DNA of 64,000 nucleotides from Adiantum capillus-veneris (GCA_014529385.2 CM043970.1:48749279-48813278); one strand, 5' to 3'. Shown: positions 1 to 11,664, numbered from the stretch's first letter. Notes: generated by a model not told the origin, from the sequence alone. Program-made: numbers and translations.

Positions 1-1966
1 GCCACATCTTTATACATACCTTTCCACCAATAGCGATCTTTAATCTTGACAAAAGTATCCCAGACCCCTCTATGTCCAGCCCATAAACTTTCATGAAACT
101 CTTTGACAACCTGCTGTTGAGTCGCTTTATCACAAACAACCCGCTGTGGTACTCCTTTAGAGCGTTTTGGCTGCTTCCATAAATGGCCATCCTTTAGAAA
201 ATAGCTATAAGCTTTCTTCCTTATCTTTTTGTATTCTTGATCCATCCACCCTTCATGCTTAGTAAGAGTGCTAAGGTACCAACCAATCAAAAACCATTCT
301 CCTTCATAGAACTCTTCAAAAAATACCTCAAAAATATGAGCAATATTGGCACAATTTGCATGCAGATAAGAAGACGAATAGAACTTCAAGCCAACATCAT
401 CACTTGTGGTCAGCATCTCTTCTTCATCTTCAAATCTAGCTCTTGATAACATATCTGCAACAGGATTATCTCTACCTGCAATATGACAGAATTCAGGATT
501 AAGAGATTTAATATAGGCTATCCATCCTAGCATAGCTCTATCCGGAATAGAGAAATTTGCAATCATCCCTATCAGTGGCAAGCAATTTGTCTCTACCACG
601 ACTGAAGCTCCAATAAAGTATTCTTTATCAGACCTTAGAGCAGTAGCAACACCCCAAAGTTCTCTCTTAACCTGTGGGTAGCCTCTTTGGCGAGCATTGA
701 GCACTTTTGCTCCAAATCGAACCTCATATATGTTCCCTTCTTCATCATCTTGACCTATAGCCCATCCAATACCTATCGAGCTAGTGTCAACTGTTAAGAT
801 TACTAGCCTTCCGCATTTGTATTCGACTTTCCTTAAGGTTGGAGCCTCAAGGAGAATCTTCTTTAATTTCCTCATAGCTCGTGTGTGAACTTCTTCCCAA
901 ACAAACCTTTTACCTTTTCTCAATAGTTGATAAAGCACTTCTGCAACATGAGCAAAATGTGGCAGCCAAATAAGATAGAATACACATGCACCCAGAAACC
1001 GACGAACTTCAGTAACCCAAGAGCACATTTCCTTCATCTTTTGAATAGCTTCAACTTTAGCCGGACTTGGCCTTCTACCTTCTGGACTGCACATGTGCCC
1101 TACAATCAGAACCTCTTTGGCACCAAAAGTTGATTTTTTGTCCTGAAAGTGTTAAGTTAACTTCCTCAAGCCTACATAAAATAACATCACAGTTAGCAAT
1201 ATGTTGAGCAACAAACTGTCGGCACCCCCTCTAATCTTTTACCTCATCTTTTGAGCCTTTCTCACGACCCTTAATCGGTAGATCATCAATGAAAGGCATA
1301 GTAACATGTGGGATAAAGTCCCTTAATACCTTATTCATGTCGTTCATCATATGAGCTAAGAATTAGTAGCACCCTATGGCAGAATGCACATCCTTACCAA
1401 TCCAAGAGGTGTACGCATCGTAGTAAGATCCCTGCTCCCAAAGCTAACTGAAATCGATCATATCGAAAATAAAGATCACCCATAGAGTAAATTGACCTAC
1501 CTGCAAAAGCCTCATCAGATTCATCCACAATTGGGCCGGTACCCACATTGCGGATTGTTACCTTGTTAACAGGCTGCATATCTTGTATAAACCTTAAAGT
1601 ACCATTTTTCTTCGGAACAGTGAACCATCGGTTAGAGTATGGCGCACATGATGGTTCCAAGATTCCCATTTGTATCTTCTCATTAAGCAAGTTAATAAGC
1701 TTTGGCAAGTGCGCTTTAGGAACTGGAATAGGACGTAAGCTCCATTGCATGTGAGGAACAGTGAATATAACCATAGGTGCAACAACACTTGGATCCACAC
1801 ACCCAATTTCACTCGGCTCAAAGGCAAAAGCTTTACCATGTTTTTTGAGAATACCTTGAAAACACTTGATTTCCTCTTCGTTGAGAAAACCATCTTCTCC
1901 CACCTTCAGCTGCTGCAATGTCTCTTTAGTGAATTTGTGCCCAATGTTCTTAGGATTTTTGAGCAT
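1..1966 (-). pseudogene. G1 copy 1 RT-RNase H-integrase fragment, broken
   Basis: Carboxy half of a gypsy Pol. The upstream 190 residues (1394-1966) are open and contain the RT entry region: FTVPKKNGTLRFIQD, then MQPVNKVTIRN and YSMGDLY, the motif A aspartate region. From there to the window edge the frame is interrupted, but DNA similarity to copies 2 and 3 shows RT motif C, RNase H and the start of integrase. The catalytic core is not in one frame. Alternative classes (copia, LINE) are excluded by the RT-RNase H-integrase order and by the motifs. Confidence 0.85.
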
Positions 1967-1969
1967 AGG

Positions 1970-3408
1970 CTATCGAGAAGCTTCTTTAATTACTTCATCA
2001 CTTCCCTCTGGTAGAGGTGTAGCCACAGGTCTCACTTTCTTTGCAACTGTCTTGTACTTCATCTCTACCTGTGCTTCAACTTCTTTATCCAAGTCATCCT
2101 CAATATGCATAAGTGCCTCATATATGTCCATTGAGTGCACTTTAATAACTTCAGTTCCACTTTCTAACCTGTTCTGCTTGATATCCTCAAGCTCTAACAT
2201 AGTATCAACATAAGAGATCTCTTCGAAGATTCCTGATATCACATCATATGGTTCTAGCACATCACATCCCTGCAAGTCACTTTGAATTCTTGAAACATAT
2301 TGTTTCTCCCACTTAGTTAAATCATTAAATTTCCTGCAAGATACTGAACCCTCAGATGTTAACCCTACAAATCCTGAAGAGAAGGTTTCTCTTTGCGAGA
2401 ACTTCTCCTCACTTGCACCACCATAGTCCCGCTTTATCGTGGCACCCCAAGAAAATCCTGAGCAAATCTTTGTTCTTTAAACTCCTTACGTATCTTTAAC
2501 ATTGGACGATCACGTAAACTGTCTTTGTTTCTAACATGATCAACACATACAGTTAGATATTGACCCAATTTCTTACCATCTCGGCTTCGAACCCTGGCAT
2601 AGGCCACGCCATTATCCAGTACCTTAGTTTCCATTCGCACAGCTGTAATGTAGGGCTGTCCCAAAATCAATGGGTAGGAGGAATGCTCCTGTATAAAAAA
2701 AATTTGCTCATCACAGACATCCCCAATACTTACCTTAACATTTGCGCATGCATCGTACATATCTCCAGGAAGCATGTTGGCAGCTCGAATCCGCCAACCG
2801 TGATCTACATCAATAGGCCACTTCCCCTTTTGGTGCAAATTCTTTGCCATAAGATTGATTTCTGACCCATGGTCTATGAGGGCTAAGACAGGCTCCTCAA
2901 TGTCGCCAAGCTTTCCCACTGTTTCTGCCGTTGCTCTTGCCCAATGAGTCCTCAAAAAGTGACTCTTGGGTATAGCTTCTTCATCTTCACCATCATTAAA
3001 ATGCATGTTTCTTACCTCAGGTATAATCGGGCTTGGAACCACCACAGGCTTTGGCTCTTCTTCTTCAAGATCTGCTAAATATTCTTCATAGTCTTCCAAA
3101 ATTACTTCAATGTGACGAACCACTTGGCTTTTAACTGGATCTGACTCTTGATCACTCGGTACTTGTTGCTTTCTTTTTATGATGTCTATGATCTCTTCGT
3201 GGAACTCGCGCTTAGCAATTCCAAGAATATCCCCCAATGTGAGCTCCACTTTACTATTTAAGATACGTTCTTCAAAAACTTTCTTCAAATCTGTAGCCAG
3301 TTCAATATCAGACTTGAGTTTATACGAGGGTCCTTTAGGCTTACCTTGCTTCTTGTCCCTCGGAGCCTCTTTCATAACCACCTCCGGAGCAGGTTTAGGA
3401 GCTAGCAC
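1970..3408 (-). pseudogene. G1 copy 1 aspartic protease and Pol linker
   Basis: A 324-residue open frame (2434-3408) carries a retroviral-type aspartic protease. It has a basic/acidic N-terminal stretch, then LALIDHGSEINLM with the catalytic Asp near residue 179 (DHG rather than the usual DSG or DTG), and further on YPLILGQPYI, the conserved ILG motif of the fold. A second open piece (1970-2275) is the acidic linker between protease and RT; the two are separated by stops. This is the best-preserved protease of the three copies: copy 3 is shifted right after DHGS and copy 2 has lost the domain. Its role would be Gag-Pol processing in virus-like particles. Confidence 0.82.
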
Positions 3409-3426
3409 TTCTTCTTTCTTATTGCT

Positions 3427-4752
3427 CTATCTCATCTGTCTTTTTGACATCCCAGCCACCTCTTCATCTCTTTTCCGCTTCTCTTCCACCATAGCTTCAT
3501 TGGCTTTAGCTTTAGCAATATAAGCATATACCAAAAGAGAATCCACTGGATCGGTCCACCCAGTAGTTTCTCGAATTGAATTACCCACCTGGCATAGCTT
3601 CTCATATGTTACCTTACCTGCTTCTATTGTCTTTAAATCATATGGCCACAACTCGCCCTTTGCACCTTCCTTACCATCTTCATCTTCCTTACCACAAACT
3701 TGCAGCCCATATGTAGCTGCTTGCACAAGGGCAACGTTATGCCGTATTTCCTCCACTATCTTCTTCATTCCGCCTCTGCCAAAGTTCAAGCGAAGCAGTT
3801 CCCCTGTCTCCCTGAGATGAATCTTCTTGTCTTTCCAGAAAACCACATTCTTCTTATAAGCTTCATCAAACTCATTACATTCTCTCACAAACCTGTGGTC
3901 TTCACTATCACACCACATGCATCGATCCCAATTTTTATGTGGTGGTTGTTGCTTAGGTTCAGAAGTACATGCCTTTGCAGCTAACCCTCAAATTTAACAG
4001 TTTTAAAATTCAAATTTAGTTCTTGAATACCTTTAATTAGGTTGTCAAGAATTGGCCCTTCCACTTTGGGTACTGCAGAGGGCGGCTTCTCTTTAATCTC
4101 TTCTTCGTCATCATCTACAACCTGAACCACAATTTGCTTGTCAGCTCGCTTCTGTCGTTTTTCAATCATATTCACCGCTTCACAAACCATTTTCCAATCT
4201 GATGTCAACCCCAGTTCTCCTGCCGGGTCCTCCAATAACTGCACCAAATTCTTTTAAAGTTGCGGATCAGCAGCTTGAATAAACAATTCTACCTTTTGAT
4301 CCCTCAAAGAACATTGTTCTGCTGATGATAACTGATCAAACTTCTTTTCAAACTCTCGCAACAGTTCTCGTGCAGATAAATTTTTACCCTTCTTCTGCAC
4401 CCACTTTGTAAAACTTTGTCTGGTCACCCGTTGACAATCCTCCAGAAAATATTCCTCTTGCATCACCTTGAGCCGCTTGAATTTGTTTAATCCGGGCGCT
4501 AAGTTCCGGCACTGCAATCAGATGAAATCCTTCCACTGAATCCTAGTCTTCAATACCATTATCTTCCATAGACTGCTCATACAAATTGCAAAATTATGAA
4601 ATATCGCGGCCCTCAAACCGTTACAACTTTTCCGTAACATTTTGATGAGCTTTACGAATCCGCTCTTGCAAATTATGTTGTTGTTGGGCGGCCTACTGTT
4701 GTTGCACGTATGCTGCAAAGTGCTGCATGGCTGCCTCTTGTGGTGTAGACAT
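3427..4752 (-). pseudogene. G1 copy 1 gag, broken
   Basis: Same Gag as copy 3 (18000-19199) but split into pieces at 3427-3918, 3981-4247 and 4254-4517, with a degenerate N terminus. The matching ATG lies at 4752, 31 bases inside the PBS. Visible parts are the capsid-like stretch ARELLREFEKKFDQL and the nucleocapsid-like CX2CX4HX5C knuckle beginning CDSEDHRF, followed by GRGGMKKI. Stops and small deletions in the N-terminal third make it non-functional. Confidence 0.85.
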
Positions 4753-4783
4753 AGGCTTCAACAATTTTCCCACCCCGGCTCGG

Positions 4784-4803
4784 GTTTCACGTCAGGTTCA
4801 CCA
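4784..4803 (-). other. Primer-binding site, G1 copy 1
   Basis: On the minus strand this reads TGGTGAACCTGACGTGAAAC, two bases inside the LTR end (which reads CCCCCGACA). Copies 2 and 3 have C where this copy has T at base 10. It starts with TGG, as expected for pairing with a tRNA CCA end, but it is not the initiator-Met site. Confidence 0.8.
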
Positions 4804-4805
4804 GG

Positions 4806-4950
4806 TGTCGGGGGATAAGTGTTCCAAACTTGAGGCAGGTCAGCACCGGGCTGTTGGCTGTGGAAAAACTAAGAGCGAAAAATTGTCGCGTCGCACAATA
4901 CAACAGCAATTAATTACTCGATAATACAAATCCTTTGCTTGAGCCTTGCC

Positions 4951-5001
<51 letters not shown>

Positions 5002-5430
5002 TAGCTTTCCTTCCCTTTGTTGTTGGCCTCCTTGAACTCCCTCGCCTTCTTCACCTTCTTCTTCTCTTGCTCGTTTTCTTGCTTCGAAATCCCCTTTTGT
5101 TTCCTTTCTAATCACTATCCAAGCTCGAGAGCAAGAGCGACGTCCCTACTCAAGCTTGCTTGCTTGCCTTCTCCCTCCTCGCCCTGGTTGCAAAGGCCTT
5201 GAGCTCTTCCCCCTTCTTCGCCGTTTGCTTCCCTCGAGAACGAGAGCGAGAGAGAGAGGGAGAACTCCCTTTGCTTATGCTGAGGACGAGCCGAAGCCCT
5301 TGCTTGTGTTGGAGATTGGAGATCAAGAGCTACCGAGAGCTCGCCTTCTTGCCCGTTTCTTCCTAACCCCTCAATTCTTGCATGCAAAGTCCCCTCACAT
5401 GCCAAAAAGAACGCTTTTTTTAGCTCTTTT
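4806..5430 (-). repeat. G1 LTR fragment of copy 1
   Basis: Begins at the TGTC terminus and matches the full LTRs at 11116-13399 and 19253-21550. Relative to them it lacks about 350 bp between the start and the GA repeat, and it stops abruptly at about 5430 where a foreign gag sequence begins. The remaining roughly 1.65 kb of LTR is missing. Confidence 0.85.
4955..4998. repeat. (GA)n microsatellite in G1 LTR
   Basis: Uninterrupted GA run at the same LTR position as the runs at 11625-11661 and 19757-19831, so the repeat is part of the LTR itself. It reads CT on the element's sense strand. Confidence 0.95.
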
Positions 5431-5431
5431 C

Positions 5432-6533
5432 CATTATTGCCGTGGTAAGTGTGGGGGGCAAAACTGGTGGACATGGTGTTGTAAGAGTTGCTCGCAACAG
5501 AGCTGCGGGGGATTAAGGCAGCATTTCTGTGGCCTAATCCAGGGTTGGCATTGGGTGGTGTTGGGCGGGGAACATTGCTTCTGTTATTCTGTACAAATTC
5601 GCGGCCTTGCCCGGCAGGTGGGTTAGGCCGGTGGTTGGGGGCAAAATTGTTGGTGCGCGGGTTATTTGGAGGCAAACCTGGTGTGGGGTTTGTGTCGCGT
5701 AGCTTTTCTGCCATATTGGCGGCCACTTCCCAGGTGTTGGGATTCTGCTTTTCGACCTCTCGATGAGCCCAGTGCTTAAGGCCGTACAGGAAACCATGTA
5801 GCCTGTCTGCTGTGTGCATCAATGGGAGTTGGAGCATGAGTCGACGGTATTTGACAATGTATTCTGATATATGGCCGTCCTGGCGTAGATCGCGCCACGA
5901 ATCTCTGATTTTGTTGCCCTCATTCTCTGGGACAAAGTAGCTGAGCATGTCTCTTTGTAGGTCCTCCCAATCCTCCCAGCGCTTTGATTGCTGTTCAGTG
6001 AGGAACCATACATAGGCGTCGTCGGCCAGAAAGGTTTTGGCCACTTGCACATATCTGCGTCTGCCTATGTTGTTCCACTGCATGTAGTCTTCTACCTCGC
6101 TGAACCACTTGTTGAGTTCCAGTGAGGTGCGGTTGCCTTTGTATCTCTCTGGGGGACTGGGTTTGAATTTTCCCAGTCTGTTTTCGTCTTCTAGATGTCT
6201 GTCAGGGCTGTAGTAGCGTCTTTCACTTTGATCATCTTGATAATCTTCGTCTTCGGGTCGCGGTCGTCTTTGTGTGTTACGCCGCGTGTTGACATTACTG
6301 GTGTCTGGTCGGTCTTTGTATCGCTGGCCCAGCTATGTTTGAATCAGGTCGCCCAGGTTAGCCGACATCAAGTTGATCTATTGTTCCACGGAGGCCATGA
6401 TGCGGGCCTCCAGTCTCCTTTCTATTGTGTCTTGGGCATCTTGTCGTGTCTTCATTTCCTTCTTCTTCTTATCCTTCTTATTCAACTCAGACTCGGTTCT
6501 GTATCCGTCATCATATTCTTGATCTCCAGCCAT
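5432..6533 (-). pseudogene. gag fragment of a different gypsy element
   Basis: A Retrotrans_gag-type capsid region unrelated to the G1 Gag. The likely ATG is at 6533, giving an N terminus MAGDQEYDDGYRTESEL followed by a Lys-rich helix. Then come two in-frame stops, an RS/DE-rich spacer, and the capsid core with KFKPSPPERYKGN, LNKWFSEVEDYM, DDAYVWFLTEQQ, LQRDMLSYFVPEN and GHISEYIVKYRRLM, ending in a Pro/Asn-rich tail (PPNNPRTNNFAPNHRPNPP). The frame then runs into G1 LTR at 5430, so the last part of the open frame down to 5115 is chimeric and not Gag. No protease or RT belonging to it is present here. Confidence 0.8.
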
Positions 6534-6559
6534 TTCTGTATTTTGTGGCCGAAGCCGAA

Positions 6560-6842
6560 AAGAAAATTCAAAAATGTCAAAAACTGAAAAACTGTGAGAA
6601 AACGGCTTGAAAACGTTGAAAAACTATGAAACAGCGCGAAACGGGGTCCAAAACGACGAAAACCATGAAAAACGGCTCAAAAACGATGAAAACCGGTCCC
6701 AAACGGTGTAAGACGGGGCAAAACGAGGTAAAACGTTGAAAAACGATGGGGAACGTGGAGAAACGCGTCAAAACGGGGCAAAACGGGTCAAGAATGGAGA
6801 GAACGCGGTGAAAACGGGGCGAAACGCGGGTCAAACGAGTTG
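6560..6842. repeat. AAACG-rich degenerate short tandem repeat
   Basis: About 280 bp of imperfect 9-13 bp units built on AAAACG followed by a few variable bases (AAAACGTTGAAAAACTATG, AAAACGGGGCAAAACGAGG and similar). It lies directly upstream of the foreign gag ATG on that gene's strand, so it could be that element's 5' leader. The minus-strand ORF across it is rich in VF, RF and PV and is only translated repeat. Confidence 0.8.
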
Positions 6843-6845
6843 CTT

Positions 6846-8261
6846 ACCATCTCGTTGCTTAAACAACTTAACTCTTTTCCTTGCAATAGGCACCTTCAGC
6901 TAAGTGCCATCAAGCTCGCATAACTTGTAGGTCGCATTATCATAAACATGAAGTACTACATATGGTCCAAACCATCGTTTAACCATTTTCCGCATAGCAG
7001 TGTACTAGTTCTCCAAGCTACTGTCATATACAAGGACCCAATCCCCATCTTAAATATCATGAGGTCGTAGTCTGTGCTTACTATCAAACGTTGCTTTGTT
7101 CTTCAACCTTGCTTCCTTAAGCATTACTTTAGCTTGTTCAATATCTTCCTGACGCCTTTCAAGTTGTTGAATACGCAATGCCAGCAAATCCTCTGTAGAC
7201 ATACCTTCTTCCCATGGCATTATAGTCCAAGAAATAACCGCTTCCTCTGTAGGCATAACGGGTTTTTGCCCGTACCTTAGCTCAAATGGCATAAAACCTG
7301 TAACAGAACTATGTGTAGTTCGATCAGCCCATAAAGCAAATGGTAGGAGTTTAGGCCAATCACCAATATGTCCCTGGCATGCCTTTGCTAAAGCTTTAAC
7401 AATAGGCGGATGCCCTCTTTCACTTTTACCATTACCTTCTGGATTATATGCTGTAGTGAGAGCCAACTTAATGCCCAAACGAGCGAAGAAATCATGAGCT
7501 TCATATGCATCCAGCTCTCCTCTATCAGCAGTAATTCTACCAACACATCCATACCTGGAAATAACATCCTCAAGCAAGAACTTGCAAACGGAACTGGTAG
7601 CTTTGGTTCGCAAAGCTCTGCCTTCCACCTGATTAGTAAGATCCTCTCTGGCAAGAACAATATACCGCATCTGCCAGACACCTACTGGCATGGTAATCAG
7701 GTCCACCACCCACTTGTAGTGCATAGCCAGTGGATAGGTGGGATGTAATCCATCTCGATGTCGTACATTAGAATATTGTTGGCATATTAGGCATGTCTCC
7801 ACAAACTGAACCAGATCTTTATACATACTTTTCCACCAGTAGCGATCTTTAATCTTGACAAAAGTTTCCCAGACCCCTCTGTGTCCAGCCCATAAACTTT
7901 CATGAAACTCTTTGATAACCTGTTGTTGAGTCACTTTATCACAAACAACCCGTTGTGGTACTCCTTTAGAGCGTTTTGACTGCTTCCATAAATGGCCATC
8001 CTTTAGAAAATAGCTATAAGCTTTCTTCCTGATCTTTTTGTATTCTCGATCCGTCCACCCTTCATGCTTAGTAAGAGTGCTAAGGTAGCGACCAATCAAA
8101 AGCCATGCTCCTTCATAGAACTCTTCCAAAAATACCTCAAAAATATGAGCAATATTGCCACAATTTGCATGCAGATAAGAAGACGAATAGAACTTCAAGC
8201 CAACATCATCACTTGTGGTCAGCATCTCTTCTTCATCTTCAAATCTAGCTCTTGATAACAT
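6846..8261 (-). pseudogene. G1 copy 2 integrase
   Basis: The open part (7050-8261, 403 residues) is a nearly complete retroviral-type integrase. The HHCC zinc finger has His near residues 120 and 127 and CLIC near 157-160. The catalytic Asp are in VVDLITMP (about 187) and ITADRGELD (about 246), and Glu is in NPEGNGKSERGH (about 281), giving D-D-about 35-E. Next come LPFALWADRTTHSS and FELRYGQKPVMP. The C-terminal GPY region (6846-7049) is still recognisable but has stops and is cut off. It would insert element cDNA in the nucleus. The ATG shown is internal to Pol, since Pol is normally one polyprotein. Confidence 0.88.
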
Positions 8262-9560
8262 ATCTGCAACAAGATTATCTCTACCTGCAACATACAGAAT
8301 TCAAGATTAAGAGATTTAATATAGGCTATCCATCGTAGCATAGCTATATCCGGAGTAGAGCAATTTGCAATCATCCCTATCAGTGGCAAGCAATCTATCT
8401 CTACCACGACTGAAGCTCCAATAAAGTATTCTTTATCAGACCTTAGAGCAGTAGCAACACCCCAAAGTTCTCTCTTAACCTGTGGGTAGCCTCTTTGGCG
8501 AGCATTGAGCACTTTTGCTCCAAATCGAACTGCATATATGTTCCCTTCTTCATCATCTTGACCTATAGCCCATCCAATACCTATTAGGCTAGTGTCAACT
8601 GTTAAGATTACTGGCCTTCCGCATTTGTAGTCAACTTTCCTCAAGTTCGGAGCCTCGAGGAGCATCTTCTTTAATTTCCTCATAGGTCGTGTGTGAACTT
8701 CTTCCCAAACAAACCTTTTAACTTTTCTCAACAGTTGATAAAGCACTTCTGCAACATGAGCAAAATGTGGCAGCCAAATAAGATTGAATACACATGCACC
8801 CAGAAACCGACGAACTTGAGTAACCGAAGAGCACGTTTCCTTCATCTTTTGAAAAGCTTCAACTTTAGCTGGAGTTGGCCTTCTACCTTTTGGACTGCAC
8901 ATGTGCCCCACAATCAGAACCTCTTTGGCATCGAAAGTTGATTTTTGTCCTGAAAGTGTTAAGTTAACTTCCTCAAGCCTGGATAAAATAACATCACAGT
9001 CAGCAATATGTTGAGCAACAAACTGTCGGCACCCCCTCTGATCTTTTACCTCATCTTTTGAGCCTTCCTCACAACCCTTAATCGGTAGATCATCAATGAA
9101 AAGCATAGTAACATGTGGGATAAAGTCCCTTAATACCTTATTCATGTCATTCATCATATGAGCTACAGAACTTTTAGTAGCACCCTGTGGCAGAGTGCAC
9201 ATCCTTACCAATCCAACAGGTGTACGCATCGTAGTAAGATCCCTGCTCTCCAAAGCTAATTGAAATCTATCATACCAGGAATAAAGATCACCCATAGAGT
9301 AAATTGACCTACCTGCAAAAGCCTCATCAAATTCATCCACAATTGGGCCGGTACCCACATTGCGGATTGTTACCCTGTTAACAGGCTGCATATCTTGTAT
9401 AAACCTTTAAGTACCATTTTTCTTTGGAACAGTGAACCATCGGTTAGAGTATGGCGCACATGATGGTTCCAAGATTCCCATTTGTATCTTCTCATTAAGC
9501 AAATTAATAAGCTTTGGCAAGTGAGCTTTAGCGACTGGAATAGGATGTAAGCTCCATTAC
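8219..9560 (-). pseudogene. G1 copy 2 reverse transcriptase and RNase H
   Basis: A 390-residue open frame (8219-9391) plus the RT entry region up to about 9560 in another frame. It shows RT motif A (YSMGDLYSWYDRFQLALE), motif B (RMCTLPQGAT) and motif C FIDD near residues 98-101, all with catalytic Asp present. Later come VRRFLGACVFNLIWLPHFA and RNase H with VDTSLIGIGWAIGQ. Copy 2 thus keeps the most complete RT-RH frame of the array. The combination of TLPQGAT with FIDD-LPIKG is unusual among plant gypsy elements and recalls fungal Ty3 lineages (family knowledge; not tested). Confidence 0.9.
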
Positions 9561-9831
9561 ATGTGAGAAAAGTGAATATAACCAGTTCAATATCAGACTT
9601 GAGTTTATACAAGGGTCCTTTAGGCTTACCTTGCTTCTTGTCCTTTGGAGCCTCTTTCATAACCACCTCTGGAGCAGGTTTAGGATCTGGCACTTCTTCT
9701 TTCTTATTGCTCCATCTCGTCTGTCTTTTTGACATCCCCGCCACCTCTTCATCTCTTTTCCGCTTCTCTTCTACCATAGCTTCATTGGCTTTAGCTTTAG
9801 CAATATAAGCATATACCGAAAGAGAATCCAC
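9370..9831 (-). pseudogene. G1 copy 2 Pol N terminus fused to RT by deletion
   Basis: The frame starts like the protease N-terminal region of copies 1 and 3 (KANEAMVEEKRKRDEEVAGM, KPKGPLYKLKSDIEL) and then jumps into an out-of-frame reading of the RT entry region at about 9584. By comparison with copy 1, about 1.53 kb containing the protease and linker has been removed. The two parental sequences share CCA at the junction. Confidence 0.85.
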
Positions 9832-11062
9832 TGGATCGGTCCACCCAGTAGTTTCTCGAATTCAATTACCCACCTGGCATAGCTTCCCATATGTTACCTT
9901 ACCTACTTCTGCTGTCTTTAAAGCATATGGCCACAACTGGCCCTTTGCACATGTACCATCATTATCTTCCTTACCACAAACTTGCAGCCCATATGTAGCT
10001 GCTTCCACAAGGGCAACGTTATGCTATATTTCCTCCACTATCTTCTTCATTCCGCCTCTGCCAAAGTTCAAGCGAAGCAGTTCCCCTATCGCCCTGAGAT
10101 GAATCTTCTTGTCTTTCCAAAAAACCACATTCTTCTTATAAGCTTCATCAAACTCATTAGATTCTCTCACAAACGTGTGGTCTTCACTATCGCACCACAT
10201 GCATCAATCCCAATTTTTACGTGGTGATTGCTGCTTAGGTTCAGAAGTAGATGCCTTTGCAGCTAACCCTTCAAAATTTAACAGTTTTAAAATTCAAATT
10301 TAGTTCTTGAATACCTTTAACCAAGTCGTCAAGAACAGGCCCTTCCACTTTGGGTACTGCAGAGGGCGGCTTCTCTTTAATCTCTTCTTCATCCTCAACC
10401 ACGATCTGCTTGTCTGCTCGCTTCTGTCGTTTTACAATCGTATTCACCGCTTCACAGACCATTTTCCAATCTGATGTCAACCCCAGTTCTCCTGCCGGGT
10501 CCTCTAATAATTGCACCAAATTCTTTTGAATTCGCCGATCAACAGCTTGAATAAACAATTCTACCTTTGGAACCCTCATACAACGTTGTTCTGCTGATGA
10601 TAACTGATCAAACTTCTTTTCAAACTCTCGCAACAGTTCTCGTGCAGATAAATTTTTACCCTTCTTCTGCACCCACTTTGTAAAACTTTGTCTGGTCACC
10701 CATTGAGAATCCTCCAGAAAATATTCCTCTTGCAATGCCTTCTTAAAATCCTGCCCGTTCGGCCCTTGAGCCGCTTGAATTTCTTTAATCTGGGCCCTAA
10801 GTTCCAGCACTTCAATCAGATGAAATCCTACCACTGAATCCTGGTCTTCAATACCATTATCTTCCATAGACTGCTCATCCAAATTGCAAAATTTTGAAAT
10901 ATCCCGGCCCTCAAACCATTGCAGCTTTTCCGTAACATTTTGACGAGCTTTACGAATCCGCTCTTGCAAATTATGTTGTTGCTGGGCGGCCTGCTGCTAT
11001 TGCATGTAAGCTGCAAAGTGCTGCATCATCTGTTGCATGGCTACCTCTTGTGGTGTAGACAT
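9832..11062 (-). pseudogene. G1 copy 2 gag, broken
   Basis: Gag homologous to copy 3; the matching ATG is at 11062. The main open frame (10271-10969) spans the N-terminal helical region (QERIRKARQNVTEKLQWFEG), the capsid-like part and the acidic linker. It is shifted near 10271. Downstream it is still recognisable around the zinc-knuckle region (CDSEDH) but carries stops. Relative to copy 3 the knuckle's upstream Cys codon is followed by a stop (CATCAATCCC on the plus strand). Confidence 0.83.
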
Positions 11063-11093
11063 AGGCTTCAATAATTTTCCCACCCCGGCTCGG

Positions 11094-11113
11094 GTTTCAC
11101 GTCGGGTTCACCA
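11094..11113 (-). other. Primer-binding site, G1 copy 2
   Basis: Minus strand TGGTGAACCCGACGTGAAAC, two bases (CC) after the LTR end CCCCTGACA. Identical over 20 bases to the sites at 19231-19250 and 43781-43800. Confidence 0.85.
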
Positions 11114-11115
11114 GG

Positions 11116-11621
11116 TGTCAGGGGATAAGTTTTCGAAACTTGAGCCAGGTCAGCACCGCGCTGTTGGCTATGGAAAAACTAAGAGCGAAAAATTGTCGCG
11201 CCGCACAATACAACAGCAACTAATTACTCGGTAATACTATCGACTCACAAAACTTGCTTGAAATTTGGTAACACCGACGAAACTGATACGCAATCGAGAA
11301 GAAGTGTCATTAACGGCACCATTAAATAATGCTAATGACAGTTAAGGAGCTTAAACTCCCATTACATATCACTCCGAGCCGTTAACGGCTCCGCAATCAA
11401 TCAAAAAGAGATAATTAGACTAGTTTGCCTGCTAACGAGGAAAATCCTATTGTGCCAATTCTATCTATTGGATTTGTCTTCAATCAATGTCTATGCCGAA
11501 ATTATTTCTTCTCCTATGACTGCTTACAAGCCCTTGATGATATCTCCTTGCCTAAGCCGATGAGGAATAGTCTCCTTGGTTGCCTTGGTTACAAAGCCTT
11601 TGCTTGAGCCTTGTTGAGATC

Positions 11622-11664
<43 letters not shown>

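Larger units (their letters stand above)
1..4803 (-). mobile_element. Ty3/gypsy G1 copy 1, internal region (left-truncated by window)
   Basis: Internal region of an LTR retrotransposon read on the minus strand in the order PBS, gag, protease, reverse transcriptase, RNase H, integrase. The window begins inside the integrase zinc-finger region; base 1 aligns with base 14511 of copy 3. It is near-identical over long stretches to copies 2 and 3, so the three form one family. The coding frames are broken by several stops and shifts. Only the protease ORF is long and open, so this copy cannot act alone. Confidence 0.93.
6846..11113 (-). mobile_element. Ty3/gypsy G1 copy 2, internal region
   Basis: Second copy in the head-to-tail array, from the PBS at 11113 down to a truncated integrase C terminus at 6846. 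The last approximately 145 bp of pol plus its 3' LTR are missing, replaced by the foreign segment at 5431-6845. The protease and part of the Pol linker are deleted (junction at about 9584). RT-RNase H and integrase are two long frames that overlap by 43 bases through a single shift. Confidence 0.92.

Noticed and set aside
4840-6083. Long minus-strand ORF 5115-6083 joining gag and Ser/Leu-rich sequence
   Set aside because: The 3' part is G1 LTR read through a GA repeat; the fusion is an accident of the junction at 5430.
6577-6834. 85-residue ORF rich in RF, VF and PV
   Set aside because: Translation of the AAACG tandem repeat, no start context or conservation.
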